Positions 43,260-52,443 of a stretch of 64,000 nt of DNA are shown here, piece after piece. Position numbers and translations under genes: made by a program. The notes beneath the pieces were generated by a model. That model did not search any database. It was given only the letters and a program-made list of their open reading frames with translations, and was not told where the DNA came from. Source of the DNA: Myxococcales bacterium. GTDB lineage: Bacteria; Myxococcota_A; Polyangia; Fen-1088. The stretch covers positions 1 to 64,000 of the forward strand of contig PLNW01000138.1 of NCBI GenBank assembly GCA_003142855.1, given 5' to 3'. Within the stretch, counting starts at the first letter, position 1. Every line of letters begins with the position of its first letter.

Positions 43260-44214
43260 CGAAGGTGGTCTTTCGCACGACGTAGAGCGGCCGGTGCTTG
43301 ACCTCGGTGAAGATGCGATCGATGTACAGGCCCAGGATCCCCAGGGCCAAAATGATGGCACCCGTACTGAACCAGACCGACACGATCAAGCTGGTCCATC
43401 CCATCACGGGCGAGCCGTGCGCTACCACGCGCACGATGTGAACCAAGCCGCCCACGAAGGCGAGCGCGGAGAGCAGCAGGCCAGCGTACACGCACAGTCG
43501 CAGCGGCTTGTTCGAGTGCGCCAGGATGATGTTGGTGGCGAGCCTCATCAGCTTGAGGAAGGTGTAGCCCGACTCACCCCCGGGGCGGCGCACGTGGGTG
43601 ACGTCGACATAGGCCTTGGCGAATCCCGTCCAGGTGAGAAACCCACCATAGAAACGGACGGCTTCACCCATGCCGTTGATCGCGTCGGCCACGCGCCTTG
43701 AGATGATGCTGAAGTTCGCCACCGTGCCGTCGTAGCGGTAGTTGAGGTCGGCCAGGTAGTTGAAGACCCGGTAGAAAAGCCACGACGACAGGCGCTTGCC
43801 GGAGCCGTCGCCCCGCCGCGCCCGGCGCGCCAGCACGCAGTCGTGACCCTCCTGCGCCTTGGCCCACAATTTGGCGATCTCCTCGGGGGGATCTTGAAGG
43901 TCGCCGTCCATGACCACGATCCACTGTCCGCGCGCGTGGCGCAGGCCCGCGGTGATGGCGTGGTGCTGACCGAAGTTGCGACTCAAGCCGACGCCGCGTA
44001 CGCGCGCATCCTTTCGCGCGAGGGTTTCGATGATGCTCCACGATTCGTCCGGGCCGCCATCCTCGACCAGGACGATCTCGAAGCGCGCGACCAGAGGCTC
44101 CAGTGTGGCTACCAGCCGGCGGTGCAGTTCGTGCAAGAAGGGCGCGCCCCGGTACACGGGCACGACCACCGAGAGGTCGATGGGTTGGCTAGAATGTGAA
44201 ATCGCGGATGGCAT
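43252..44214 (-). CDS. Family 2 glycosyltransferase, GtrB/DPM1-like, membrane-attached
   Basis: The catalytic domain has DLSVVVPVYRGAPFLHELHR, FEIVLVEDGGPDESWSIIET and WIVVMDGDLQDPPEEIAKLW (DGD metal-binding site). It ends with two membrane helices (VYAGLLLSALAFVGGLVHIV and GAIILALGILGLYI), the GtrB/ArnC layout: it loads a sugar from a nucleotide donor onto polyprenyl phosphate. The gene overlaps both neighbours, so it is operonic with wecE and the acetyltransferase. Start 44214 was chosen (MPSAISHSS); 44244 is an alternative. The sugar is probably the amino-sugar made by its neighbours. Confidence 0.88.
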   Translation of the reverse strand: MPSAISHSSQPIDLSVVVPVYRGAPFLHELHRRLVATLEPLVARFEIVLVEDGGPDESWSIIETLARKDARVRGVGLSRNFGQHHAITAGLRHARGQWIVVMDGDLQDPPEEIAKLWAKAQEGHDCVLARRARRGDGSGKRLSSWLFYRVFNYLADLNYRYDGTVANFSIISRRVADAINGMGEAVRFYGGFLTWTGFAKAYVDVTHVRRPGGESGYTFLKLMRLATNIILAHSNKPLRLCVYAGLLLSALAFVGGLVHIVRVVAHGSPVMGWTSLIVSVWFSTGAIILALGILGLYIDRIFTEVKHRPLYVVRKTTFDD

Positions 44215-45382
44215 CGATGACTCGCCCCTGGGACGCCGGATCAAGTGAATTGAAGAATGGCAGGCGCAACAAACGATCGCTCACGGTTTCGCTCACCGGG
44301 CAGTCCCCAGGCCGGCCCCCCAGTTTCTGGCCCATGGGCGACAGGTGCAGCGGTAGGTAGTGGAAAACCGCCATGATCCCGCGCGCCTTGAGAAAAGCAA
44401 TCAAGGCTTGGCGAATCGGCAGCGAGGGCAGGATCAAGGCGTACATGTGATAGGCCTGCTCGCAGCCCTCGGGCACGGTGGGGCAACGGATGTCCCGGGC
44501 CGCGGCCCACTCGGAGAGCTCGGCGTGGTAGCGTTGCCAGATTCTCCGGCGCTTTTCCTGAATCTGCCGCCACACCTCCAGTTGACCGTAGAGGAACGCG
44601 GCCAACACGTCGCTCATCACGTAGCTGGAACCAAGATCCACCCAGGAGTACTTGTCGACCTGGCCGCGGAAGAATCGGCTGCGGTTGGTGCCCTTCTCGC
44701 GCATGACCTCGGCCCGCTCGACGAAAGCCGGATCGTTGACCACCAGGGCTCCGCCTTCGCCGCAAGTGATGTTCTTGGTCTCGTGAAAACTCTGTGTGGC
44801 TAGCGTTCCCAGGGTTCCCAGCCAGCGCTGTTTGTACTTGCCGAAGAGGCCGTGGGCGTTGTCTTCGACGATGGCGATGCGGTGGGCGCGCGCAATGGCG
44901 GAAAGCGTGTCCATCTCGCAGCCGACACCGGCATAGTGAACCGGCACCATGGCCCGCGTGCGCGGGGTGACGAGCCGCTCGATCTGGTTCTCGTCGATGT
45001 TGAGCGTGTCCGGGCGAATGTCGGCGAAACGAATGCGGGCGCCGCGCAGGACGAACGCGTTGGCGGTAGAGACGAAGGTGAAGGACGGCACGATGACCTC
45101 GTCCTCGGGCCCGATGTCGAGGAGAAGCGCGGCCAATTCCAGCGCGTGGGTGCAGGATGTGGTGAGAAGAACCTTGGGCGCGCCCAGCACCTCTTCCAAC
45201 AGCGCCTGGCACTTGCGCGAGTAGCTCTGGTCGCCCGCGATCTGACCGATGGAAACTGACTCCCTCATGTGGTCGATTTCCTGGCCCTGCAGGCTCGAAC
45301 GGTTGAACGGAATGGCGCTCGCCGCGGCTCCTACTGGGGCCGGGCTGGGTGACGATCCGTCCGCTATTGGGAGTCTTTCGCT
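44189..45382 (-). CDS. wecE: WecE-like dTDP-4-dehydro-6-deoxyglucose aminotransferase
   Basis: A DegT/DnrJ/EryC1/StrS PLP enzyme of about 397 residues. It has KVLLTTSCTHALELAALLLD, EVIVPSFTFVSTANAFVLRG, VEDNAHGLFGKYKQRWLGTL and SFHETKNITCGEGGALVVND, in which the Lys after HET is the PLP lysine; that motif is typical of WecE/RffA. The product would be dTDP-4-amino-4,6-dideoxygalactose, a building block of surface glycans. It is the first gene of the minus-strand operon, and the next gene overlaps by 26 bp. A start at 45418 is also open. Confidence 0.88.
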   Translation of the reverse strand, partial: SERLPIADGSSPSPAPVGAAASAIPFNRSSLQGQEIDHMRESVSIGQIAGDQSYSRKCQALLEEVLGAPKVLLTTSCTHALELAALLLDIGPEDEVIVPSFTFVSTANAFVLRGARIRFADIRPDTLNIDENQIERLVTPRTRAMVPVHYAGVGCEMDTLSAIARAHRIAIVEDNAHGLFGKYKQRWLGTLGTLATQSFHETKNITCGEGGALVVNDPAFVERAEVMREKGTNRSRFFRGQVDKYSWVDLGSSYVMSDVLAAFLYGQLEVWRQIQEKRRRIWQRYHAELSEWAAARDIRCPTVPEGCEQAYHMYALILPSLPIRQALIAFLKARGIMAVFHYLPLHLSPMGQKLGGRPGDCPVSETVSDRLLRLPFFNSLDPASQGRVIDAIRDFTF

Positions 45383-45521
45383 CATGCCGAGGAGGTTCAC
45401 CGATGACGCCAGGACCAAAAACGGCTAACCGACACAGTGTACGCTAGTTAGCTTTTCCACCACAGAGGGCAAGCGAACGCAGGACAAGAAGAAGGGTTCG
45501 GGCGCGAGTTCCTTCTTGCTT

Positions 45522-45620
45522 CCGACTCTGTGGCCTCCCCTCTCACCTCTGCGTTCTCGGCGGCGGGGGGCTGACGAGATGAATCGCCTCACACCCCTTG
45601 GGTGCGGCCGTAAGGCTGCC
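45522..45620 (+). repeat. Dispersed CTCTGTG-type repeat, full-length (copy D)
   Basis: The most complete copy: ACTCTGTGGCCTCCCCTCTC, TTCTCGGCGGCGGGG, then GACGAGATGAATCGCCTCAC and CCCCTTGGGTGCGG. It fills much of the gap before the next gene's stop codon. The rest of 45383-45521 should hold the wecE promoter, but I could not pick a confident one. Confidence 0.75.
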
Positions 45621-45965
45621 CTAGCCTTCTTCACCGCCGCCGCTGGCGGACTCTTCTTCGCCCGTCTCAGCGCTGGCCGCCATCTTGGGGTACCAGCTCT
45701 CGAACACCTCGGTGATCTGGCGCGCCTGTTTCTCGCTCGACACGTTGAACGACGATTGCTTGCGATAGGAGCCGTGGAACTTCTTGAAGCGCACGATGGC
45801 CATCTTGGGCGCGCGGAACTTGCCGCTGGCTTTGTCCAGCTCTTGGTAGAGAAACATCAGCGTGGCCCACGCGCCCTTGGTCAGGACGACCTTCTCCAGT
45901 TGCTTGCGCACCAGCACACCCTCGTCTTCGTAATCGTAGGTCAGTTCATCCAAGGTCTCGGCCAT
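45621..45965 (-). CDS. Conserved small protein of unknown function
   Basis: A 114-residue acidic protein, starting MAETLDELTYDYEDEGVLVR. It has LTKGAWATLMFLYQELDKAS, then PKMAIVRFKKFHGSYRKQSS and FNVSSEKQARQITEVFESWY. I recall similar proteins across Myxococcota with no known role, and no catalytic motif is visible. The basic FKKFHGSYRKQ patch suggests binding to nucleic acid or another acidic partner. It lies 16 bp downstream of the PilZ gene on the same strand and is probably in the same operon. Start 45965 is set by the ATG just after a GAGGAGACC ribosome site. Confidence 0.65.
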   Translation of the reverse strand: MAETLDELTYDYEDEGVLVRKQLEKVVLTKGAWATLMFLYQELDKASGKFRAPKMAIVRFKKFHGSYRKQSSFNVSSEKQARQITEVFESWYPKMAASAETGEEESASGGGEEG

Positions 45966-45981
45966 AGGGGGTCTCCTCGTT

Positions 45982-46356
45982 TCAGGCGGACTTGCGGCCG
46001 GCCGGCTGGGCCAGCTGCCGCAGGCTTTGGGTGAGGCGGCGGCGGTCCTGTGGCGACAGCTTTTCGAACTCGATTCCCATACCCGCGGGGGTCTCGCCGG
46101 CCCCGCCTCGGGTGACCCACGCCACTCGGCCACGGGCGGCCAGCGTCTCGCCCGCCGCCAGCGGAATCTCCAGACTCAAGCTCTCGCCCACCTCGAAGAG
46201 GAGGTCGGAGCGCAAGAAGACCCCGCCTTCGGACAGATCGGCCGTGTTCAGCCGGAGCCCAGCCTCGACGCGGTTGCCGGCAGCGCGAACGACCACGGGC
46301 AGGAGCGCATCTCGGCGGGAAAACCGCCGCGTGTCGCAGCGCCCGGGCGAAGTCAC
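45982..46356 (-). CDS. PilZ-domain protein
   Basis: About 124 residues, GTG start at 46356. The PilZ features are RRFSRRDALLPVVVR (an RxxxR-type loop contacting cyclic di-GMP) and NTADLSEGGVFLRSDLLFEV, in which the D/NxSxxG motif appears as DLSEGG. It is a single-domain effector that should respond to c-di-GMP, made by GGDEF proteins such as that at 52444. It overlaps the stop of the upstream lipoprotein gene by 4 bp (GTGA). The output target is unknown. Confidence 0.85.
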   Translation of the reverse strand: MTSPGRCDTRRFSRRDALLPVVVRAAGNRVEAGLRLNTADLSEGGVFLRSDLLFEVGESLSLEIPLAAGETLAARGRVAWVTRGGAGETPAGMGIEFEKLSPQDRRRLTQSLRQLAQPAGRKSA

Positions 46357-47252
46357 GGACGCAGGTCCACCATTGTGGAGGAGCGCACCTCCACGGATAC
46401 GCGCGTGAGGGGGACTGCGGCCACGACCATGCGGCTCTCGCGCCACACGGCTTCCAGCGAAACCGGAACCCCTCCTGCCGCAGCCGCCATGCGCACAAGT
46501 AGGTCGTGCGACACCACGACCAGTCCTCCTGCACCGACGGAACAGGCCACCGCCACCGGCGCGCCATAGGGGCGGATTTCCAAGAAGGTCCGCTCGGGCC
46601 CGGTCACCTGCAAGACCAGGTCGCCCGATGCATCGAGACGACTTCCCGTGGCCAGCGGCACCTGGTTTCGATCAAATACCCTCGGCGCGCCTGGCACAGT
46701 CAGGATCACCTTGGCCGGCCGCTCCGCGGGGCCGGGAAGTTCCAAGGCGAGCGACTGGGGCACCTCGGCGATGTCCACCGGGCCAGCCTCGGCAATCACG
46801 CCCGCCACGACCTCAGCTAGGGGTGGATACACACGCGGAGCGGGGCGTAGCGCCGGCCCAGTCGGGCCAGAGGTCACGGACACGCCACTCAGCTCCTCCA
46901 GATTGACCGCACCGCCCTGGGCGCGAAGAGCGCGGGCCTGGCCGGCTACGTCTCGCAGCTCACACGGACCATCAGGCGCGGGCGCCACCAGGGGGTCCAC
47001 CACGCCCAGTACGTCGACGCCAGATCGGTCAGTCACATCGGCGCGGAAGGCCAGAGCCGACAGGGCGGGCGCTCCAGTCGTGGGCACGTCCAAGCGAACC
47101 GAAACCTCGGCAACCCGCTGGGTGACAGGGACCGCCCCGTCTCTCATATGCGGCCCGGCTTCGCAGCCCAGGAGCATGGGTCCACATAGGAATGCCAGCA
47201 CGCAGGGCGCGCGCAGGGAGAACGAGGTAGGTTTTTGTGCGAAGGAAGACAT
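46353..47252 (-). CDS. Lipoprotein of unknown function upstream of PilZ
   Basis: A 299-residue protein with a lipoprotein signal (LAFLCGPMLLGCEAG, Cys near residue 30) and a long, strand-rich mature part including LALELPGPAERPAKVILTVP and SLEAVWRESRMVVAAVPLTR, with no family recognised. It could be a periplasmic or outer membrane-linked protein. It overlaps the PilZ gene and is therefore operonic with a c-di-GMP effector, a hint toward motility or surface control. The 5' side is divergent from the large propeller gene. Confidence 0.6.
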   Translation of the reverse strand: MSSFAQKPTSFSLRAPCVLAFLCGPMLLGCEAGPHMRDGAVPVTQRVAEVSVRLDVPTTGAPALSALAFRADVTDRSGVDVLGVVDPLVAPAPDGPCELRDVAGQARALRAQGGAVNLEELSGVSVTSGPTGPALRPAPRVYPPLAEVVAGVIAEAGPVDIAEVPQSLALELPGPAERPAKVILTVPGAPRVFDRNQVPLATGSRLDASGDLVLQVTGPERTFLEIRPYGAPVAVACSVGAGGLVVVSHDLLVRMAAAAGGVPVSLEAVWRESRMVVAAVPLTRVSVEVRSSTMVDLRP

Positions 47253-47396
47253 GCTCTGACCGGACTAGGATGGGATTATAGACAGAATCACTGCGTCACG
47301 CTAGTCAGGACCTTGAAACCGCTGGGGGAGCCAGTTTACATCACCGAAAGGATGGACCATGCTTGGTCCAAGTCGTTTCGATCGCAGGAGAAGCAG

Positions 47397-49682
47397 ATGA
47401 CCTGTGCATTTTGGAAGTCGACACGGTCACGAATTCTATGCGCGGCCGCCTATGTGGCAACCGCGAGCGCTTGCGTTGGCCAGGCCACCGTCAGCCCGAT
47501 CCAGCCACCGGGGCCAGATGGCGGCCAGATAGACGGCCCAATTGGCCAGGGCGACTCGGGCCTCGCGGAACACTTCGTCCTCGCTGCTCTCGAGGCCGGG
47601 CAGGTGCCGATCTACAGGTACGATGCGGATCCGAATTCTGTCGGCGTGCCACAGGACATCGCGACCATGCGCATCGAACCTGCGGATTCGGTTTTGGTGG
47701 TGCAGCGTGGACAGAGCGCGACGGTCTCCTTCCGAGCCTTCGCCACCATGCAGGTGGGCGGCGGCGAGGTCGAAATCACGAACCGAACGGTTTTCTACGT
47801 TCCCGACAACTACTTGGTGGGCGAATTTCCGTCGGATGGCAGCTCCCTGTTCACGACCCGCCTGCCGACCAGCTCAGCTGACCCACCCCAGCGCGGGGGC
47901 AAGGTGACGATCCAGGCTATGGCAGCCAGCACCGACAATCCCATCACCACCGTCACGACAACCTTGACGGTGAAGATCATCGACTCGGGCTCTGCCGCGG
48001 CCGGCACTCCTGCTGCTACGCCAGCCATCCCCAGCGATCCAGGGCCGGAGTTCACGGGCACGGAAAGCGCAACCCTCGCCCCCAAGCTGGTCTATCCCAA
48101 CGACGGCGTGCTGCTTCCGCCCAACATGCAGCAAATGGAAGTCCACTTTCAGCCGGGAAGCAAGACCGGCGAGCTCTACGAGATCTCGCTCTTGAGCGCC
48201 TATTCGGAGTACCGCTACTACACGCGCTGCTACGCCGATCCGGCCAAGTTCCTGCTGGGGGCCTGCGCCTTGGAGATCGATGCCGACACGGTGAACGTGA
48301 TCGCGGAGAGCAACCGCGGGAGCGATCCGCTCACGCTGGCGGTGCGCGGAACCGACGAAAACGGCAACGTGGGCAGCTCGGCGAGCATCAGCGTCCAGTT
48401 CGCCGCTGACCGCGTGGACGGCGCCATCTACTACTGGACCACAAGCTCGACCGCAACCCAGCTGCCGAGGATCATGCGTTTCGATTTTGCTTCCCAGTCC
48501 GCCCTCGATGTTGCTCTGCAGCCGAGCGACCTGCCCGACGATGGGGGAAACCCGCACGCCAACACGACCTGCGTGGGCTGTCACGCCCTGTCCCGCGATG
48601 GAAAGCACATGGTGGCCTCGAAGGGTGCCTCGTGGGCCGGCTATCTCGTCTACATAGAAGATCTTTCCCTGCCCAAGACCGCGGCGAATTGGCTGACAGT
48701 CGACGGGCGTGCTACCGGAGTCGCCGCCGCAAACCGAGTGATGACCGCGTCGTTCAATCCGGACGGAACGCAGTTCGTCGCTGACGCACCTGGGGGCGAC
48801 ACGCTGGGGGGCAACAATTTGTCCTTCAACGACGGGGTCACCGGCGTGCGGAAGAGTACGCTGGCTGTGGGGTACCCGGTGAGCTTTCCCGATTGGTCGC
48901 CCGACGGCCAGACCATTGCCGTGACCCATATGTACGGGAACAGCGGCACGATCGTCCAGTTTCAGGAGGGTGGCATCTCCGTAGTTCGCCAATCGGCCAC
49001 TTCGGCCACGGGATGGACCTCCGCCGAGGAGGTCGTGGTGCCGCACACGACCAACAAGAGCCGCTACACCCCGAATTTCGTCCCTGACTCATCCTTCCTA
49101 CTGTACAGCGAGTCGACCCGGCAGACGGGCGACTCGGATTCGTTGGTCGACGGCTACGCCGATCCTTCGGCGACGGTCTGGGCAGTCCAGCCCCAAGCCA
49201 ACGCCACACCCGTGCTGCTGGCCAAAGCGAACACGCCTGGCGTCGCCGACAAGCTGACCCTGGCTGACGGACGCAGTTCTCTGGTGACCAGCCGAATTGC
49301 CAGCGGAATGTTGATGGACACCTTCCCGCGGGCGGCGCCCTTTGAAGCCACACAGAACGGACACAAGCTGTTCTGGTTCACCTCGGCTTCCCAGCGCCGG
49401 GCTGGTCTGCGACTGTACAAAGCCAACCCCAGTGTTGTTGGTGACGAGCCCACACAGCTCCTGCTGTGGATGTTCGCCCTCGATGCCGACCAGGTGCTGG
49501 CCGGGAAGGACGGAAGCTATCCCGGCTTCTTCCTCCCGTTCCAGGATCTGACGACCTCCAACCACATGGCGGCCTGGACGCAGAAGTACGTCTCGGACAA
49601 CCCGCCTCCTGAACCTCCCACGCCGCCGCCACTGCCGCCGCTCACGGCCATTCCACCGGTTCCGCCTCCCGAGCAGCAGTAG
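47397..49682 (+). CDS. Exported TolB-like propeller protein with one CxxCH motif
   Basis: A 761-residue exported protein (signal near MTCAFWKSTRSRILCAAAYV; ACVGQ could be a lipobox). Residues around 380-690 have beta-propeller blade motifs (MTASFNPDGTQFVADAPGGD, VSFPDWSPDGQTIAVTHMYG, YTPNFVPDSSFLLYSES). A CVGCHALSRDGKHMV segment near residue 395 has a CxxCH motif able to bind c-type heme. The tail is Pro-rich. Similar proteins are common in Myxococcota genomes. The start is set by a GGAGAAGCAG ribosome site. Whether heme is attached is unknown. Confidence 0.7.
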   Translation: MTCAFWKSTRSRILCAAAYVATASACVGQATVSPIQPPGPDGGQIDGPIGQGDSGLAEHFVLAALEAGQVPIYRYDADPNSVGVPQDIATMRIEPADSVLVVQRGQSATVSFRAFATMQVGGGEVEITNRTVFYVPDNYLVGEFPSDGSSLFTTRLPTSSADPPQRGGKVTIQAMAASTDNPITTVTTTLTVKIIDSGSAAAGTPAATPAIPSDPGPEFTGTESATLAPKLVYPNDGVLLPPNMQQMEVHFQPGSKTGELYEISLLSAYSEYRYYTRCYADPAKFLLGACALEIDADTVNVIAESNRGSDPLTLAVRGTDENGNVGSSASISVQFAADRVDGAIYYWTTSSTATQLPRIMRFDFASQSALDVALQPSDLPDDGGNPHANTTCVGCHALSRDGKHMVASKGASWAGYLVYIEDLSLPKTAANWLTVDGRATGVAAANRVMTASFNPDGTQFVADAPGGDTLGGNNLSFNDGVTGVRKSTLAVGYPVSFPDWSPDGQTIAVTHMYGNSGTIVQFQEGGISVVRQSATSATGWTSAEEVVVPHTTNKSRYTPNFVPDSSFLLYSESTRQTGDSDSLVDGYADPSATVWAVQPQANATPVLLAKANTPGVADKLTLADGRSSLVTSRIASGMLMDTFPRAAPFEATQNGHKLFWFTSASQRRAGLRLYKANPSVVGDEPTQLLLWMFALDADQVLAGKDGSYPGFFLPFQDLTTSNHMAAWTQKYVSDNPPPEPPTPPPLPPLTAIPPVPPPEQQ

Positions 49683-49860
49683 CCGATCCTGTTTCAGATT
49701 CGCCTTCGAGTGTCGGCCGACAAGCCGGCCCGATGACGAAGCTGGCGTGAGCACCGGAGCGGAGCATACACACGGTATGTGAGCACCGGAGCGCAGCGAC
49801 AGCACAGTCAGCGGGTCGGATCGTCGGCCGTCGGTGAATCGAAGAACTGCTGCCGCAGTG
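49683..49860. other. Intergenic gap with short duplicated motif
   Basis: GTGAGCACCGGAGCG occurs twice (about 49747-49761 and 49781-49795), around an ATAC/GTAT inverted pair. No gene is visible between the convergent propeller and HDOD genes. Confidence 0.5.
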
Positions 49861-50787
49861 TCAACCGATCCGGCTCGCCACGCGGGCTGGTAGATCCGCA
49901 ACCAGGCGCTCGACCAGGGCGTTGTCCACGGACAGCAACTCCTGGCCCTGGGACACGCGTTGCTCGATTTCCTCGGCGTTGAGGGGCCCCACGAAGAGCC
50001 CTTCGCGCTTGGCCAGGGTGTCGGCCAGCAGAACCACGTTTCCCGTCGAGAAGCGATCGCCGGTGTCGTAGTCGGCCGAGTCGCGGATGGCATGGGTCAC
50101 CGGGTCGGGCAGACCCCACTTGCGCGCGATAGCGACGCCCACGCTGCGGTGCTTGCCCGAGATGATGGCCAACCAGGCCGACGGCATGATCCAGCGCTGC
50201 GTGCGCGAGCCCAGCAGCCGCTGTTCAGCGTCGAGCAGGGTCGCCGCCAGCACGGGACGACCCACGTCATGCAACAGGCCGCCCAGATAGGCTGAATCAG
50301 GATGCAAGGCATGAACGACGCTGGCCAGATCGCGCGACACGATGGCCACCGCCAAGGAATGCTGCCAGAGATCGCGGCACATTTGGGCGATGCAGGGATC
50401 GCGTGACTCCAACACGTGGTGAACCGCGACCTCCACCAAGAAGAGGCGCAACTCCTCGGCTCCCAAGCGCGTGACGCAGGTGAGGACGGAATCGAAACGC
50501 GACAAGCCGGCAAAGGCCGCGCTGTGGGCGAGACGGACCAGGCGTGCCGCCACAATGGGATCGGTTTCGATGAGCGTCGCGATTTGGGGGAAGGAATAGT
50601 CATCACGTCCCAGCATGGCCAAGGCGCGCGCCGCAACCAGGGGCAGGGTGGGCAGTTCCAGTTCGTTGCGTTCGATGGCGGCCAGAACGCTTTCTTCTAC
50701 CCGCGTGGCCATCTCGCGGGTGAGCGCGGCCTCGCCTTGCAGGGCGATCAGGGCGGAGGGACGAAGGAGAGGGATGGTCTTCGGCAT
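49861..50787 (-). CDS. HDOD-domain signalling protein (first)
   Basis: About 308 residues from 50787 (MPKTIPLLRPSALIALQGEA). The HDOD core has LPTLPLVAARALAMLGRDDY, SFPQIATLIETDPIVAARLV and HPDSAYLGGLLHDVGRPVLA, the helical hallmark of the family; it retains HD-like residues. HDOD proteins regulate chemotaxis, motility and c-di-GMP responses by unclear means. It lies just downstream of the NtrC-like regulator gene (25-bp gap), so the pair is likely co-transcribed. A start at 50877 is open but less likely. Confidence 0.8.
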   Translation of the reverse strand: MPKTIPLLRPSALIALQGEAALTREMATRVEESVLAAIERNELELPTLPLVAARALAMLGRDDYSFPQIATLIETDPIVAARLVRLAHSAAFAGLSRFDSVLTCVTRLGAEELRLFLVEVAVHHVLESRDPCIAQMCRDLWQHSLAVAIVSRDLASVVHALHPDSAYLGGLLHDVGRPVLAATLLDAEQRLLGSRTQRWIMPSAWLAIISGKHRSVGVAIARKWGLPDPVTHAIRDSADYDTGDRFSTGNVVLLADTLAKREGLFVGPLNAEEIEQRVSQGQELLSVDNALVERLVADLPARVASRIG

Positions 50788-50812
50788 GGGTGTCCTTTGC
50801 TTGGGCGGCCTT

Positions 50813-52228
50813 CTAGTCAGGCGGATCGGTACCCACGCGCTTGAGTTTGTCGATGAGAGTGGTCCGGTTAAGACCAAGGGCCTCGGCTGCGCGTGTCTTG
50901 TTGCCGTTGGCCGCTTTCATGGCGCGCGCGATGAGCGTCGCTTCGATGCGCGACAGGGTGCCGGCGAGATCGATGTGATCGCCCGGCGTGCCAGTGGCCG
51001 CCGCTGCCACTGCAGCCAGGCGCGCCGATGGCGTGCGCACTTGGTCTGGCAGATGGGCGACGCTGACGGTGTCGCTCGCGCTGAGGATCACCAGACGCTC
51101 GACCATGTTCTCCAGCTCGCGCACGTTGCCAGGCCAGTCGTAGAGTTGCAGCGTCACCAGGGCAGCCTCGGAGAACTTCACGTTCTTGCCCGTGTGACGG
51201 CAGGCCAATGCCAGAAAATGCTCGGCCAGGCGTGGAACGTCCTCGGTTCTCTCGCGCAGCGCGGGCAGGGTGATGGGCACCACGTTGAGCCGGAAGAAGA
51301 GATCGGCGCGAAACTTTCCCTCGCGCACCAGCGCCTCGGGATCCTGGTTGGTGGCGGCCAGCACACGTGTGTTCACCTGGCGGATGCGGGCGTCGCCCAT
51401 GGGCTTGACCGCCCGATCTTGCAGCACGCGCAGCAACTTGCCCTGCACCGCGAAGGGCAGGGCGGTCACATCGTCGAGCAGCAGGGTGCCGCCGTCAGCT
51501 TCCACGAAGCGGCCGGGCTGGCCCTCGCTGGAGCCGGCCCTGGCTTGGCCGAACAACTCACTCTCGGCCAGAGCTTCGGGCAAAGCCGCGCAGTCCACGG
51601 CCACGAAAGGACCTGCCGCGCGCGACGAGAAGGCGTGAATGAGACGCGCGACCACTTCCTTGCCCGTGCCACTTTCGCCGAGCAACAGCACGGTCGCATC
51701 GGTGGGCGCCACGTTGTCAACGATATCGAGACAGTGCCGCAAGAGCGGCGACTCGCCGATGAGAGCCGCTTGTGGCTGGCCGGCGCCCGGGGGCGACTCC
51801 TCGGCAGAGAGGACCTGGGGTCGCGCGGCGGAAAGCGCGCTCGACACCACCTTGCGCAGCTCATCGCGGTTGAGGGGCTTGACCAAAAAGTTGAACGCGC
51901 CCGCCTGCATGGCCTCCACGCAGTCAGCGATGGAAGCGCTGGCGGTGAGCACGACCGCGGGGGTGCGTGCAGGGAGTTCCCGCGCGCGGCGCACCACCGC
52001 GAACCCGTCCTGGTTGGGCATGCGCAGATCCGTGACCACCAGATCGAAGGTTTCCGATTCCAGCGCCGCAATGGCCTGCGCCCCGTCGTTGGCCTCGCGG
52101 ATCTGATGACCCATCTGCTCGATCACCCCGCGCACGGCCTGCAGCACGGGCGGCTCGTCGTCAACAATGAGAATTCGTGCTGCGACTTCGGCCAGCGGCG
52201 GCGTGTGTCTTTCAACGTCAGGACCCAT
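50813..52228 (-). CDS. NtrC-like response regulator lacking GAFTGA, flagellar-type
   Basis: A 471-residue protein with a receiver domain (ARILIVDDEPPVLQAVRGVI, phosphoacceptor Asp67 in VVTDLRMP), an AAA+ sigma-54 activator domain (LLLGESGTGKEVVARLIHAF Walker A; GTLLLDDV Walker B) and a Fis-type helix-turn-helix (ANGNKTRAAEALGLNRTTLI). In place of the GAFTGA sigma-54 contact loop the sequence reads LFGQARAGSSEGQPGRF, and Walker B has Asp-Asp instead of Asp-Glu. It therefore may be unable to open sigma-54 promoters itself, acting instead as an antagonist or heteromeric partner. A sigma-54-type promoter drives the nearby flagellar operon. Confidence 0.9.
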   Translation of the reverse strand: MGPDVERHTPPLAEVAARILIVDDEPPVLQAVRGVIEQMGHQIREANDGAQAIAALESETFDLVVTDLRMPNQDGFAVVRRARELPARTPAVVLTASASIADCVEAMQAGAFNFLVKPLNRDELRKVVSSALSAARPQVLSAEESPPGAGQPQAALIGESPLLRHCLDIVDNVAPTDATVLLLGESGTGKEVVARLIHAFSSRAAGPFVAVDCAALPEALAESELFGQARAGSSEGQPGRFVEADGGTLLLDDVTALPFAVQGKLLRVLQDRAVKPMGDARIRQVNTRVLAATNQDPEALVREGKFRADLFFRLNVVPITLPALRERTEDVPRLAEHFLALACRHTGKNVKFSEAALVTLQLYDWPGNVRELENMVERLVILSASDTVSVAHLPDQVRTPSARLAAVAAAATGTPGDHIDLAGTLSRIEATLIARAMKAANGNKTRAAEALGLNRTTLIDKLKRVGTDPPD

Positions 52229-52443
52229 CCTACATAGCCTCCCCTACGCCATTGGGCTGGCCTGCATCCGAGGGCAAGGTCAGCCGAGAGATCTCACAAG
52301 CAAACATGACTGCAGAAGACTCCATGCAACCAGTGGTCCACCCTCTTGGCGTGACAGAACCTGGGTCATTGAGTGGGGGGTGTCGAGCGGCCGACACCCG
52401 CGCGGCCCCTGTCATGTCAGAAAAGCGGTGCAAGTGAAAAAAG
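52229..52443. other. Regulatory gap between NtrC-like and GGDEF genes
   Basis: No gene is visible. The promoter for the NtrC-like gene should lie here on the minus strand, but no strong sigma-70 or sigma-54 pair stands out. Confidence 0.35.
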
